From: Hoylesella buccalis ATCC 35310
GTDB lineage: Bacteria; Bacteroidota; Bacteroidia; Bacteroidales; Bacteroidaceae
Length of the DNA: 64,000 bases
Direction of reading: 5' to 3'
Assembly (NCBI RefSeq): GCF_025151385.1
Contig: NZ_CP102287.1
Location: 1,922,001 to 1,986,000, forward strand
Positions 16,954 to 26,827 of the stretch are shown here, piece by piece. A program made the translations under genes and the position numbers. The notes under the pieces were generated by a model that had not been told where the DNA came from, made no database searches, and saw only the letters and a list, made by a program, of their open reading frames with translations. Every line of letters begins with the position of its first letter. The stretch's first letter is position 1.

Positions 16954-19341
16954 TTATTCTTGTTTAATGTTATTTACAGGGTTTTCGTTGCTGGCCATGT
17001 AGCTCTGAACGGCCACTGCGCAGAACGAGATAAGCAGCACGAGGATGCCGGCAACGATAATCCACGGCCACCACACGATGCGGTAACTGTATTGGCTGAT
17101 CCATTCGCTGATAATATACCAGATGACAGGCACGCTGATGACGAAGGCAATGCCCACATATTGGAGGAAGGTGCGGATGAGGTCTCGGCGTATTCGGTTG
17201 CTCGTGGAGCCAAACACCTTGCGAATGGCAATCTCCTTGCTGCGCTGCTGAATGAAATAGGTGGACATGGCGACAAGCCCCAACAGCGAGATGACGATGG
17301 CGATGAAAGCAAAGAGGGCGATAATCTTTGAAAGTCTCAACTCCGACTCAAACACCGATTCAATGCTCTTGTCAACGAACGGATGTGCCTGGTTTAGCTC
17401 CTCATGGAACACCTCTTTATATATGCGCTGTATCTCCTTGTATGTTTTAGCGGGATTTCCCTCAAACTGAATCGTAACGTTCCATGGGTTCTCCACCTTG
17501 TCCTTGATGCAGAGCAACAGCGGATATACTTTGGTCTCCGTGATGTTGCGCAGTCGGAAAACGTTGAGAATGCCACCAAACGCCGCATCCTCTGGGAAGA
17601 GAAAGAATTTTGTTTGTTTGTAAAAATCACTCATGTGACTGTCCGTGGGCTTCATCTTCAAATCACCCACTGCCTGGTCATTGAGATAAATTACGGGTCG
17701 ATGTCCCACGTGGTTGTCATGTTTTAGCGACAGTCCATATACTTTCATGTAGTTGGGGTCGCCGATAAGCATTTGGAAAGAATAGACCTTGTCCTTTCCC
17801 GTCACCGTATTGTTGTTGCCACCGTCCTGCGGGGTTCCATCAGAACAGGACACTAATTTCACTCCCGAAACCTGCTTCACCTTGTTGAGGAATACCGGGA
17901 AGTCCGTGCTGCTGAAAGCCTCTCCTTGATAGAGACAAATCAGGTTTTTCGTGTTGAAACCCAATGGCGCGTTCACAAGGTGCAGCATTTGCAGCGACAT
18001 GATGGTGGCACAGGCGAGCATCACGATGGTGATGATGTTCTGAACCACGATGAACACCCTGCCCAGCACCATCTTCGTGCGGTGCCTGAAGGTTCCCCTC
18101 ACCACCTCGATGGGCTTGGCTTTCGACAAGACATAGGCGGGGATGATGCCCGAGATGAAGCCGACGAGCAGCGTGAAGGCAAGCAACAGGCCGATGACCG
18201 CAGGCGTTGCGAGCACACGCATGTCCATGGTGGTGCTGAGCAAGCGACCAGTCATTGGGGCGAAAGCCAACGCAAGCGACACTGCTACCAGCAGGGAGAT
18301 GAAACAGAGCGTTGAGCTTTCTATCATCAGCCGCAGGATGATGTGCTTGCGTTTTGCGCCGAAGAGACGTCGTGCCGCCATCTCCCGCGCACGATAGCCC
18401 GATTGCGCCACCGTGAGGTTGATGTAGTTCATGATGGCAAAGAGCAGCACAACCAAGCCTACAATGAAAAGCAAGTTAACCAGTCGGCTGTTTCCAATGC
18501 GCAAGTTGTCGTTGTAGTTGTCGTAACCAGAGAAATATATTTTGTTCAGCGGCACCAAGAACGGTCTGCAATAGAAGGGCACCTTGTCGAAATCAGGCCA
18601 GAACGAGTGAATGAATTTGCCGAACTCTTTCTCTCGCCCCATCATCTTTGCGCCCTTTCTCACTTGCAGGAAGATACTTGCACCCGAAAAATTCACTGCC
18701 TTGGGGAAAGAATCGTCCATATTCGCCGTGTTGTGATACCGTTCCCAGGAGAAGTCGATGATCATTTCCACGTTCTTGTTGATGAGCGTATTGTCGAAAT
18801 CCTCCACCACGCCGGTGACATGGTATCGAATGCTGTCGTTCCATGTAATCTCGCGACCGAGCACTTCCTCCGTGCCAAACCATTTGTTGGCAAACCGCTT
18901 GGTAACGACCACGTTGTTCCGGTCGTTCAGACAGGTCTGCCTGTCGCCCTGCAGCAGCTTGAAGTCGAACATGGAGAAGAAGGTGGAATCGGTCTCCAAC
19001 ACCGTTGCCTTGTAGAACTCATCTCCCTTTTGTAGCCGCAGGTTCGAGACGACAAAGCCGCAGGTGTTTTCTATTTCCGGATAATTCTTGCGAAAACGAC
19101 TCAGTATGGCATGGTGGAATCCAAGTTCCTTTTCATGGTCTTCATAGAAGTCGAGACCCATCGCGTAGATGCGGTCGCCCTTGCTGTGCTGACGGTCGAC
19201 ACTCTTCTCCTGCCAGGTATAAACGCCGATGAGCAGCACGAACATGAGCGAGATGCTCAGTCCGAACACGTTGATGGCAGTGTACACCTTGTTCCTTGAC
19301 AGGAAGGTGAAATAAGATTTGAGATTGAATAGCTGTTTCAT
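16954..19341 (-). CDS. FtsX/MacB-type ABC permease
   Basis: A 795-residue paralogue of the permeases at 19399 and 21744, with the same N-terminal block MKQLFNLKSYFTFLSRNK and a membrane segment at about 22-42. The C-terminal three-segment FtsX domain starts near residue 670 (LLGLVAMSTYFIQQRSKEIAIRKVFG). Its first 84 and last about 340 nt are almost identical at the DNA level to those of its upstream neighbour, while the middle is clearly diverged. The DUF2807 gene starts 2 nt after its stop. These permeases lack an ATPase domain and depend on a separate one. MacB-like mechanotransmission is known for the family; the substrate is unknown. Confidence 0.9.
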   Translation of the reverse strand: MKQLFNLKSYFTFLSRNKVYTAINVFGLSISLMFVLLIGVYTWQEKSVDRQHSKGDRIYAMGLDFYEDHEKELGFHHAILSRFRKNYPEIENTCGFVVSNLRLQKGDEFYKATVLETDSTFFSMFDFKLLQGDRQTCLNDRNNVVVTKRFANKWFGTEEVLGREITWNDSIRYHVTGVVEDFDNTLINKNVEMIIDFSWERYHNTANMDDSFPKAVNFSGASIFLQVRKGAKMMGREKEFGKFIHSFWPDFDKVPFYCRPFLVPLNKIYFSGYDNYNDNLRIGNSRLVNLLFIVGLVVLLFAIMNYINLTVAQSGYRAREMAARRLFGAKRKHIILRLMIESSTLCFISLLVAVSLALAFAPMTGRLLSTTMDMRVLATPAVIGLLLAFTLLVGFISGIIPAYVLSKAKPIEVVRGTFRHRTKMVLGRVFIVVQNIITIVMLACATIMSLQMLHLVNAPLGFNTKNLICLYQGEAFSSTDFPVFLNKVKQVSGVKLVSCSDGTPQDGGNNNTVTGKDKVYSFQMLIGDPNYMKVYGLSLKHDNHVGHRPVIYLNDQAVGDLKMKPTDSHMSDFYKQTKFFLFPEDAAFGGILNVFRLRNITETKVYPLLLCIKDKVENPWNVTIQFEGNPAKTYKEIQRIYKEVFHEELNQAHPFVDKSIESVFESELRLSKIIALFAFIAIVISLLGLVAMSTYFIQQRSKEIAIRKVFGSTSNRIRRDLIRTFLQYVGIAFVISVPVIWYIISEWISQYSYRIVWWPWIIVAGILVLLISFCAVAVQSYMASNENPVNNIKQE

Positions 19342-19398
19342 AATTGCGTCTTTTTTTTCGATAATAGACCTGAGAAACGTACCTCATTCGGCGTTACT

Positions 19399-21741
19399 CT
19401 ACTCTTGTTTGATATTCTTTACCGGGTTCTCATTACTTGCCATGTAGCTCTGAATGGCCACTGCGCAGAATGAGATAAGCAGCACGAGGATGCCAGCAAC
19501 GATAATCCACGGCCACCACACGATGCGGTAACTGTATTGGCTGATCCATTCGCTTGCGAAATACCAGATGACAGGCATGCTGATAACGAAGGCAATGCCC
19601 ACATATTGGAGGAAGGTGCGGATGAGGTCTCGGCGTATTCGGTGGCTCGTGGAGCCAAACACCTTGCGGATGGCAATCTCCTTGCTGCGCTGCTGAATGA
19701 AGTAAGTGGACATGGCGACAAGCCCCAACAGCGAGATAAGAACGGCAAGGAACGAGAAGATGGTGAGGATGCGCACAATGCGGGTCTGTTCCTTATACAC
19801 CTCGGCTATCTTCTGATTGAGGTAAGGCGACTCCTGCGTCAAGTCCTCATGATAAACTTTCTTGTAAGTCTCCTGCACCAGTCGGTAGGCTTCTTGCTCG
19901 TCGCCTTCCACCTTGATGAGTACATTGTTCGCAAAATCGTCGTGTGCGATTTGGTCGAACAGGTAAACCACCGTCACCTGATCGTCGGCGTTGTCCATAT
20001 CAATGGTGTAAAGGTGGAAATCATTCAGAATGCCGTTGATTTGTTCTCGCTCGTAAGTCTCGTTATAGCGGAATGCCCTTTCATCAGGTTTCAACTGCAT
20101 TACCGAGTGGAAGTTGGGCGACACAAAGAGCTTGGCGGAATCGCCCTGCGCAAATTGCTTCTTCACCTCGATGCCCAGCAACGGCAGGTAATCCTTGTCC
20201 GCATAAAAGCGTTGGCAGCGCACAGCCTTCTTGCCAATGTAAGCCATCTGGTTGAATCCGCCCAAGAGAGGCGAGCACAAGCACACGGAAACCTTCTTGA
20301 CTGGTGTCAGTTGTTGCAAGTTTTTCTTAAAGAGATTGGCTTTGCGGGCATCCTGTGGAACACCGATTTCCATCACGCCCTGGGTGTCATAGCCCAACGG
20401 GGCATTGATGAGGTGCTGTATCTGGCAGCTGCCGATGAGTGCTACGGCAATGAAGATGATGGTGATGGCGTTTTGCACCACGATGAACACCTTACTGAAC
20501 AGCATCTTGGTCTGGCGACGGAAGGTGCCGCGAACCACATCAATGGGCTTCACCCGCGACTGAATGACTGCCGGAAGAACTCCCGCCAATATACCTACTG
20601 TCAGCACAATGCCTACCAACAACAGGTTGATGGGGATGAACAGCTCGGCGATGGTGATGTGGGTGTCCAACAACTGGCAGGTATAAGGAATGGAAGCCCA
20701 TGCCAACAACACGGAAAGAACAACTGAGCAGCAGCAAAGGCATACGCTTTCGATGACCAACCGCCAGAGGATGTCGCTCTTCCGGCTGCCCAACAGCCTC
20801 CTTGTTGCCATTTCCTTGGATCGGTTGCCCGACAGAGCGACCGTCAGGTTGATGTAGTTCATCACCGAGAACACCAAGATGATGATACCGATAATGAAAA
20901 TGAGATAGACCAAGCCGCTCTTTCCGCGCTGGCATACGTTGGAATAGTATTCTGAAAAATAGCTCTCGCCGAATGGTATCAGGCGGAACTTGCAGTCAAT
21001 CTTGAAATTTTCTTTGTATATCTTTGGTAGAATACGGTTAACATTATTTTCCAATGCGTCGATATCTGTACCTGATCTCAAGCTCAACACCACATCCGGA
21101 CTGCCGAAATTACCGTCGATCTTAAAGAGCCAAGGTATGCGCTCGCGTAGCAGCTCGTACCGCCCGATGATGTCACAGTCGGGGAAAGAGGTTCCGTTCA
21201 TGTTCTCATAGATGCCCCTTACATACACTTTCCGGTTCTCCACCGTCAACACCTTGCCCATTGCATTGCCGTTGCGGAACAGCATCTGCGCCAACTTCTG
21301 GGAAATCACCACGTCGCTCAGTCCGTTCAGGGCCGTGGCGGCATCACCTTCTGCAAGCGGTTGATTGAACATAGGGTAGAACGTGGAGTCGGTGTACATC
21401 ATGGTCACTTTCACATTGTCCTCGTCGGCCGTTGTCACATGTTGTTCACGGTTGATGTGGAAAGCACAGCCTTTTTCTATTTGTGGCAGTTGCTTTTGCA
21501 GCACTCTGATGATTTCGCGCGATGTTCCGCTCATCTTGTCGGAACTGAAATCACAGCCCAACAAATAGAGCCTATCCACGTTCGTGATGTTTTTGTCGAT
21601 GTTCGTTTCGTGCTGATAGTAGAGACCTATGAGAATAACGAACGCAAAGCTAATGCTCAGTCCGAACACGTTGATGGCGGTGTACACCTTGTTCCTCGAG
21701 AGGAAGGTGAAATAAGATTTGAGATTGAATAGCTGTCTCAT
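19399..21741 (-). CDS. FtsX/MacB-type ABC permease
   Basis: A 780-residue permease, second of the three close paralogues. It starts MRQLFNLKSYFTFLSRNK, with a membrane segment near 22-45, periplasmic MacB_PCD-like domain, middle block of three segments that includes RSKEMATRRLLGS, a second periplasmic domain and a C-terminal FtsX domain (QRSKEIAIRKVFGSTSHRIRRD). The start is 2 nt after the stop of the upstream permease gene, which suggests translational coupling. The 3' 340 bp match the downstream paralogue almost base for base, a sign of recent gene conversion or duplication. Confidence 0.9.
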   Translation of the reverse strand: MRQLFNLKSYFTFLSRNKVYTAINVFGLSISFAFVILIGLYYQHETNIDKNITNVDRLYLLGCDFSSDKMSGTSREIIRVLQKQLPQIEKGCAFHINREQHVTTADEDNVKVTMMYTDSTFYPMFNQPLAEGDAATALNGLSDVVISQKLAQMLFRNGNAMGKVLTVENRKVYVRGIYENMNGTSFPDCDIIGRYELLRERIPWLFKIDGNFGSPDVVLSLRSGTDIDALENNVNRILPKIYKENFKIDCKFRLIPFGESYFSEYYSNVCQRGKSGLVYLIFIIGIIILVFSVMNYINLTVALSGNRSKEMATRRLLGSRKSDILWRLVIESVCLCCCSVVLSVLLAWASIPYTCQLLDTHITIAELFIPINLLLVGIVLTVGILAGVLPAVIQSRVKPIDVVRGTFRRQTKMLFSKVFIVVQNAITIIFIAVALIGSCQIQHLINAPLGYDTQGVMEIGVPQDARKANLFKKNLQQLTPVKKVSVCLCSPLLGGFNQMAYIGKKAVRCQRFYADKDYLPLLGIEVKKQFAQGDSAKLFVSPNFHSVMQLKPDERAFRYNETYEREQINGILNDFHLYTIDMDNADDQVTVVYLFDQIAHDDFANNVLIKVEGDEQEAYRLVQETYKKVYHEDLTQESPYLNQKIAEVYKEQTRIVRILTIFSFLAVLISLLGLVAMSTYFIQQRSKEIAIRKVFGSTSHRIRRDLIRTFLQYVGIAFVISMPVIWYFASEWISQYSYRIVWWPWIIVAGILVLLISFCAVAIQSYMASNENPVKNIKQE

Positions 21742-21743
21742 TT

Positions 21744-24110
21744 TTATTGATTGTCTTTGATATGGTTTACAGGATTCTCATTCGCGGCGATTCGGCTTTG
21801 GAAATATACCGCCGTCAGAGAGAGGAGCATACATACCGCGCCCGCAGCAAGATAGATCCAAGGTGAAAGCGAGATACGATAATTATAGGTGGAGAGCCAA
21901 TGCGTCATGATGACATGAATGACAGGCACGGCTATGACAAATGCCACCAACACATAGACGGCGAATGTGCGCAGCAGCTTCACGAGGATTTGTCGGTTGT
22001 TGCTTCCGAACACCTTGCGCACGGCGATTTCCTTATAGCGTTGCTGAATGAAATACAGGCTCATGGCGATTAGCCCCAACAGAGAGATGACGATGGCAAT
22101 AAAGGCAAACAGCATGACAATCTTTGAAAGACGAATCTCTTTGTCAAAGAACATTTGCAGTTGCTGGTCTACGAAAGGCTTTTCAGCTTCCACGTCCTCT
22201 TTGAACACCTCTTTATAGATTTTTCTTATCTGCTCGTATCCTGCCATAGGATCACCAGTGATTTTCATCACGAAATGCCACGGACGTAAGACTTCTTTAT
22301 GGTAGATCCACACGCCAATGGGGTGTATCTCGCTGGTGATGTTTCCAATCCGGAAGTCTTTGAGCACGCCTCTGATAGGAGTCTTTTTCCCGGAAGGACC
22401 CAAATCAATGTATCTTGCGTCGGGTTTCAAGCCAACTTCCTGAAGGGTATGCTGGGTGACGTAAATGCCTTCTTGGGATGCCAAGTGATAATCTTTTACA
22501 AGTTGAAGCCCCAACACCTTGAAATAATTCTCATCGCCCCTGAACATTTGGAAGCTGAGCGTGCGCCCGTTAATCTCCATCGTCTGGTTGTTTCCTCTGT
22601 CCAACGGGATGCCTTGACAAGCGGTGATGCCCTTAACAAAAGGTAAATGAGCTATGCGTGACTTGAATTGTTCGATGGGCACACTGTCAGCTGAGGGGTT
22701 TTCGATTTTGATCAGGTTGTCGGTGTCGTAGCCCAACGGAGCCGATAAGAGATGGTGGGTCTGCAAACCAATGGTCAACGAGCACGCCAACAACAAGATG
22801 GTTGCCGCGCTTTGCAAGATGATGAACAGTTTGCTGAATCCCATCTTCACATGGGTGCGAAACGTTCCACGAACCACATCAATGGGTTTCGAGCGTGAAA
22901 TGAATACAGCGGGGAGCATACCTGCCAGTATGCCTACCATTAAGACGAACGCAAAGATGACGAGCAGATTGGTTGGGCTGAACAGGTGAACCATGTTGAT
23001 TTCGGTTACCAGCAACTTGTCGGCATACTTTACAAATGCGAATGCCAAGCCAATGGCGATGAGCAGGGAACACAAACACATGACAATACTTTCCAATATC
23101 AGCCTTTCCATGATGTGCTTTCGCTGACTGCCAAAGAGACGTCGGGTAGCCATCTCTCTTGCTCGCCTGCCGGATTGTGCCACCGTGAGGTTGATATAGT
23201 TGAAAACGGAGAACAGAAGTATCATGATTTCTACTGCAAACAGCATGTTGACGAGTTTCCGGTCGCCTCGCGATGTTGCACCCGACGAGCTTCCTATCTC
23301 TGAGAAATAAAGCTGCTTGAGCGGAACAAAGACCATCTTGGTTTTGACACCGGGCATCTGGTACAGCCAGTTTACGTCTTTCATGAACTTGTCGATGTCC
23401 TTGCCTTTCGTCCTGATATCATGATGGGGCTTCATCAGAAACATCAACTCCGCACCCGTGGCGTTGTTCATGTACTCGCTGGTCATCCCCGGATTGATTC
23501 CCTTTACGTTCTCGAAGCGCGCGATAACGTCGGCACCGTCAATGCTCGAGCCTTCCATCTTGCGTGCCACGCCCGTAATGACAAGGCGAACGGTATCGGA
23601 ATAAACCAAGGGCTTGCCTATCGGATCAACATTGCCGTAGAGCTGCCGGGCTGTCTCCTCGGTCACCACTGCGCTATTCACTGCATCCAACACATGGTTG
23701 CGATCGCCGCGAATCAGCTCAAAATCGAAGATACGATAGAAAGTAGAATCCGTGAAAAGAATACGTTTCATCACTTTCTCGGTGGTGGGCAAGTTCAATT
23801 TAAAATTGGAACTAACTAAAGCGCAACTACTTTCTATCTCTGGATAACGCTGTTTCAGGTGCTTCTGTATATACCAGTGTGAGCCGGTGGTGGCTTCTTT
23901 CTGCCCGTTGTGCTCCATATCATAGCCCTGCGCATAGATACGGTCGGCCTTGCTGTGCATGGTATCGACGGCGTATTCCTGTTGGGTGTACAAGCCGATG
24001 ATGATGACGAACATCAGGCTGATTGACAGTCCGAACACGTTGATGGCGGTATACACCTTGTTCCTCGAAAGGAAGGTGAAATAAGATTTGAGATTGAATA
24101 GTTGCTTCAT
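21744..24110 (-). CDS. FtsX/MacB-type ABC permease
   Basis: A 788-residue permease, first of the paralogous set. The N-terminal MKQLFNLKSYFTFLSRNK and about 84 nt of DNA are shared with the next two genes. Its C-terminus is different (LRTFAVYVLVAFVIAVPVI..., ending NHIKDNQ). Membrane segments lie near 22-44, 285-305, 340-365, 380-405, 425-445, 675-695, 725-750 and 760-780. It follows the HlyD-like adaptor gene by 70 nt. Together with the adaptor, the TolC-like protein and the distal ATPase it would make a tripartite MacAB-TolC-type pump. Confidence 0.9.
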   Translation of the reverse strand: MKQLFNLKSYFTFLSRNKVYTAINVFGLSISLMFVIIIGLYTQQEYAVDTMHSKADRIYAQGYDMEHNGQKEATTGSHWYIQKHLKQRYPEIESSCALVSSNFKLNLPTTEKVMKRILFTDSTFYRIFDFELIRGDRNHVLDAVNSAVVTEETARQLYGNVDPIGKPLVYSDTVRLVITGVARKMEGSSIDGADVIARFENVKGINPGMTSEYMNNATGAELMFLMKPHHDIRTKGKDIDKFMKDVNWLYQMPGVKTKMVFVPLKQLYFSEIGSSSGATSRGDRKLVNMLFAVEIMILLFSVFNYINLTVAQSGRRAREMATRRLFGSQRKHIMERLILESIVMCLCSLLIAIGLAFAFVKYADKLLVTEINMVHLFSPTNLLVIFAFVLMVGILAGMLPAVFISRSKPIDVVRGTFRTHVKMGFSKLFIILQSAATILLLACSLTIGLQTHHLLSAPLGYDTDNLIKIENPSADSVPIEQFKSRIAHLPFVKGITACQGIPLDRGNNQTMEINGRTLSFQMFRGDENYFKVLGLQLVKDYHLASQEGIYVTQHTLQEVGLKPDARYIDLGPSGKKTPIRGVLKDFRIGNITSEIHPIGVWIYHKEVLRPWHFVMKITGDPMAGYEQIRKIYKEVFKEDVEAEKPFVDQQLQMFFDKEIRLSKIVMLFAFIAIVISLLGLIAMSLYFIQQRYKEIAVRKVFGSNNRQILVKLLRTFAVYVLVAFVIAVPVIHVIMTHWLSTYNYRISLSPWIYLAAGAVCMLLSLTAVYFQSRIAANENPVNHIKDNQ

Positions 24111-24180
24111 GACTTATTTACTTGTTATTTCGATACCAATATGAGTTGCTTATTGCTCCTGCGCCAATTCATTTTACTTG

Positions 24181-25434
24181 TTATTCCAAAACCAAAATTT
24201 CGTTGTCTTTGTAGCTTTCGTACCCGCTCACGATGACTCGCTCGCCGGGCTGAAGACCTTCCAGCACCTCGTAATACTGCGGATTCTGCCGTCCGATGCG
24301 GATGTTGCGACGGTAGGCTTTCTTGCCATCCTTGTCGAGTACGAAGATCCATTGCCCGCCCGTCACGCTGTAAAACGTTCCCTTGGGGATGAGCACCGCC
24401 CGCTTCGACTCGCCCAACTGCAGGTCGACATAATAGGTCTGGCCCGTTCGGATGTTGGTCGGACGCTTGCCGCTGAACACGAAATCTATCTTGAACCTGC
24501 CGTCTTTCACCTCGGGGTACACCTTGCGCACGGTGAGCGAATAGTGCTTACCGTTCTGTTCGAAGGTCGCCGTGAGCCCTTGGTGCACCCGATCGATGTA
24601 ATGCTCGTCGACCTGCGCCTCCACTTTATAGTCGCTGAGGTCGTTGATGACACCAATCTTCTGTCCTGGAGAGATACTCTGTCCCAGCTCGATGTTGAGC
24701 TGTCCCACCTCGCCGTCGATTTGCGAGCGCACGTTGAGATGCTCCTTGCGCTGTCGTACCAATTCCACATTGCGCCTCATCGACGAAAGGTTGTCGTTCA
24801 TCTGGTTCATCTGCGCGCGACGGAGCTGCGCATCTTTCTTGAGTCGTTGCGCAATCAGTTCGTTCTTTTTCACGGCTAATTCGTAGTCTTCCTTAGCCTT
24901 GAGATATTCCTCGCGACTATTGAGCTGCTCCTGCTGCAATGCTGTCTGATGGTTGTAGGTTCGCTTCTTGGCCTGTACGTCCATTGACAGCTGTGCTGCC
25001 TCGTTCTGATTGTTGAGTCGGTCCTGTTCCATCGTAATCTGCGTGTTGCGAAGCATGTTCTGCTTCTCCGCCAGTTCGCTTTCGGCATTGAGGATTTCAA
25101 GGTCGAGATTGCTGTTGTTCAGCCTCACGATGACATCGCCCTTTCTGACATGGGAGCCTTCCTCCGCCACTCTCTCCATGACTACGCCGCCTTCTTCCGG
25201 CGAGATCTGCACCACCTGGATGGGCACCACATTGCCGTCTACGCTCACATAATCGTCAAACTGCGCTTGCTTCACGTCGCCGATGCTCAGCCCCCGACTG
25301 TCGACTTTCAGTGTCGATGAGAAATTTCCCAGAGCCAACCACAGCAGCGCAGCCACCACAATAACGCCTCCCCCTATCCAAGTCCAATACTTTCGGGGTA
25401 TCCAAAACTTCTTTTGTTTTATTTCAATGTCCAT
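24181..25434 (-). CDS. HlyD/MacA-type periplasmic adaptor
   Basis: A 417-residue membrane fusion protein linking the inner-membrane permeases to the outer-membrane channel. It has a short cytoplasmic start, one membrane anchor (about 17-36), a lipoyl half (SVDGNVVPIQVVQISPEEGGVV near 66-88), a long alpha-helical hairpin rich in Gln, Glu and Asn (about 110-235), the second lipoyl half (RSQIDGEVGQLNIELGQSI), and beta-barrel and membrane-proximal domains to the end (EGLQPGERVIVSGYESYKDNEILVLE). The start overlaps the end of the TolC-like gene by 16 nt, so expression is coupled. Length is typical for MacA-like adaptors. Confidence 0.9.
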   Translation of the reverse strand: MDIEIKQKKFWIPRKYWTWIGGGVIVVAALLWLALGNFSSTLKVDSRGLSIGDVKQAQFDDYVSVDGNVVPIQVVQISPEEGGVVMERVAEEGSHVRKGDVIVRLNNSNLDLEILNAESELAEKQNMLRNTQITMEQDRLNNQNEAAQLSMDVQAKKRTYNHQTALQQEQLNSREEYLKAKEDYELAVKKNELIAQRLKKDAQLRRAQMNQMNDNLSSMRRNVELVRQRKEHLNVRSQIDGEVGQLNIELGQSISPGQKIGVINDLSDYKVEAQVDEHYIDRVHQGLTATFEQNGKHYSLTVRKVYPEVKDGRFKIDFVFSGKRPTNIRTGQTYYVDLQLGESKRAVLIPKGTFYSVTGGQWIFVLDKDGKKAYRRNIRIGRQNPQYYEVLEGLQPGERVIVSGYESYKDNEILVLE

Positions 25435-26744
25435 GTTCGTATTCCTTTATAATAGTTGACCAATCGTTGTTTCATCTCAAGCATCAACTGCATTTGCAGC
25501 AGTTTGATGCGGCTGTCGAGCAAGGTTTGCGCCGCTGTATGCAGGTCGAAAGTCGAGAGCATGCCCTCCTCGTACTTGCGCGACGCCAGATGCCAGGCTA
25601 TGGAGTCGGCCGCTGTCTTCCGTTCCATCTTCATGAGCTCACGCGAATAACCGTCACGGTCGAGCACCGCCTGCGCAATATCATCGTGCAGTTTGCGGTG
25701 CGCGTCTTCCAAATCGAGCTTGCTTGCCTCCCATTCGGCTCTCGCCCTGCGTGCGGCACGCCAGCGCGAAGGCATGAAAAGGGGGATGGACAATGAAAGG
25801 TAGACATATTCGCCCATGTTGTTGTTGAACTGTTTGCCGAAGTTGTCGGTCTTACTGCTGCCCTGCGAGAGATTGCGGTAATAGTTGGTGTTGATTCCTC
25901 CGCCCAACGCCAGGACGGGCAGCAGCTGTCCGCGTTGTATAAGATAATGGTAGCGGGCGTTCTTGACATTGAACGCTGCCGTCCTCACTTCCGGCGATTC
26001 AGCTTGGAAAGCGGCATAAAGGTTCTCGGCATCGTCGGCAACAGACAGGTTCGCGGTCAACAGAGTGTCGAGGGCAAGCGTATCGTCTACGGGAAAATTC
26101 ATCTCCGCTTTCAAAGCCATCAACGCCAAACTGGCTGCGTTCTGCTGGTGCAACAGGTTGTAATCGTCCTCCGCCACCTGGCTTTCCATCTGCGCCACGT
26201 CGGGTCGCGACTTCTCCCCAAGGTCGAACATCGCACGGGTCTTGCGAAGCAACGCCTGACTATCGGCCAATTTGCGCCGTGCCAAGCCAATGCTCTGCTG
26301 GCTGTACACCGCCTCCACGAATTTCGCCATCACGGCTATGGCCTTGTCATCGGCAGTCTTTTGCAGAACCGTCATACTTTTGGCACGCGCCAGTCGAGCT
26401 TGCTGAAAGGCATTCCAGGTACGGCCACCATCAAACAATGGCACCTCCGCCCCAATGCTGTAATAATTGTTGAAGGTGGTGATGGTGTTGTAGGTGTTCG
26501 TCTCTGGGTTGATGTTACGTCCCCAGGCATACTGCGCCGTGGTCTGTGCCGACACCGTGGGCAGAAGGTCGAGCCTCGCCGTGCGCTCGTCAACCTTGCT
26601 CTGTCGCACCTCCAATCGCTGTTTGCGCACTCCGTTGTTGTGCTCCACCGCATACTGAATGCAGCGGTTCATGGTCCAAGTCTCTTGCGCCAATAGCGGA
26701 AGAGCGGCCAAATCTAATAATATTATCGTAATTGCTGTTCTCAT
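25419..26744 (-). CDS. TolC-like outer membrane efflux protein
   Basis: Outer-membrane channel of the pump. After a signal peptide ending near LAALPLLAQ it has the two-repeat, alpha-hairpin layout of outer membrane efflux proteins: about 420 mature residues with long helices, such as QSKVDERTARLDLLPTVSAQ and the matching GEKSRPDVAQMESQVAEDDY. I give the start as MRTAITIILL at 26744. Two upstream ATGs are in frame, at 26750 and 26780. The 26780 start would add an unlikely MFLARHWQLF before the signal peptide, and its sequence overlaps a sigma-54-like element at 26758-26773. The gene overlaps the adaptor gene by 16 nt and is the first of the eight-gene operon. Confidence 0.88.
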   Translation of the reverse strand: MRTAITIILLDLAALPLLAQETWTMNRCIQYAVEHNNGVRKQRLEVRQSKVDERTARLDLLPTVSAQTTAQYAWGRNINPETNTYNTITTFNNYYSIGAEVPLFDGGRTWNAFQQARLARAKSMTVLQKTADDKAIAVMAKFVEAVYSQQSIGLARRKLADSQALLRKTRAMFDLGEKSRPDVAQMESQVAEDDYNLLHQQNAASLALMALKAEMNFPVDDTLALDTLLTANLSVADDAENLYAAFQAESPEVRTAAFNVKNARYHYLIQRGQLLPVLALGGGINTNYYRNLSQGSSKTDNFGKQFNNNMGEYVYLSLSIPLFMPSRWRAARRARAEWEASKLDLEDAHRKLHDDIAQAVLDRDGYSRELMKMERKTAADSIAWHLASRKYEEGMLSTFDLHTAAQTLLDSRIKLLQMQLMLEMKQRLVNYYKGIRTWTLK

Positions 26745-26757
26745 ACGCATAAACAGT

Positions 26758-26773
26758 TGCCAATGCCGTGCCA
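26758..26773 (-). promoter_or_regulatory. Sigma-54-like -24/-12 promoter of the exporter operon
   Basis: On the minus strand the sequence reads TGGCACG, GCAT, TGGCA. That matches TGGCACGnnnnTTGCA at all fixed positions but one, with the GG and GC at the required distance. It would start transcription near 26747, only a few bases before the ATG at 26744. The divergent gene encodes a sigma-54 activator, which supports the call. The almost leaderless transcript is the weak point. Confidence 0.45.
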
Positions 26774-26827
26774 GAAACATAACATCTTATCTATCTGCAC
26801 GTTGCGTAAAAAGCGCGATTACAAGCC

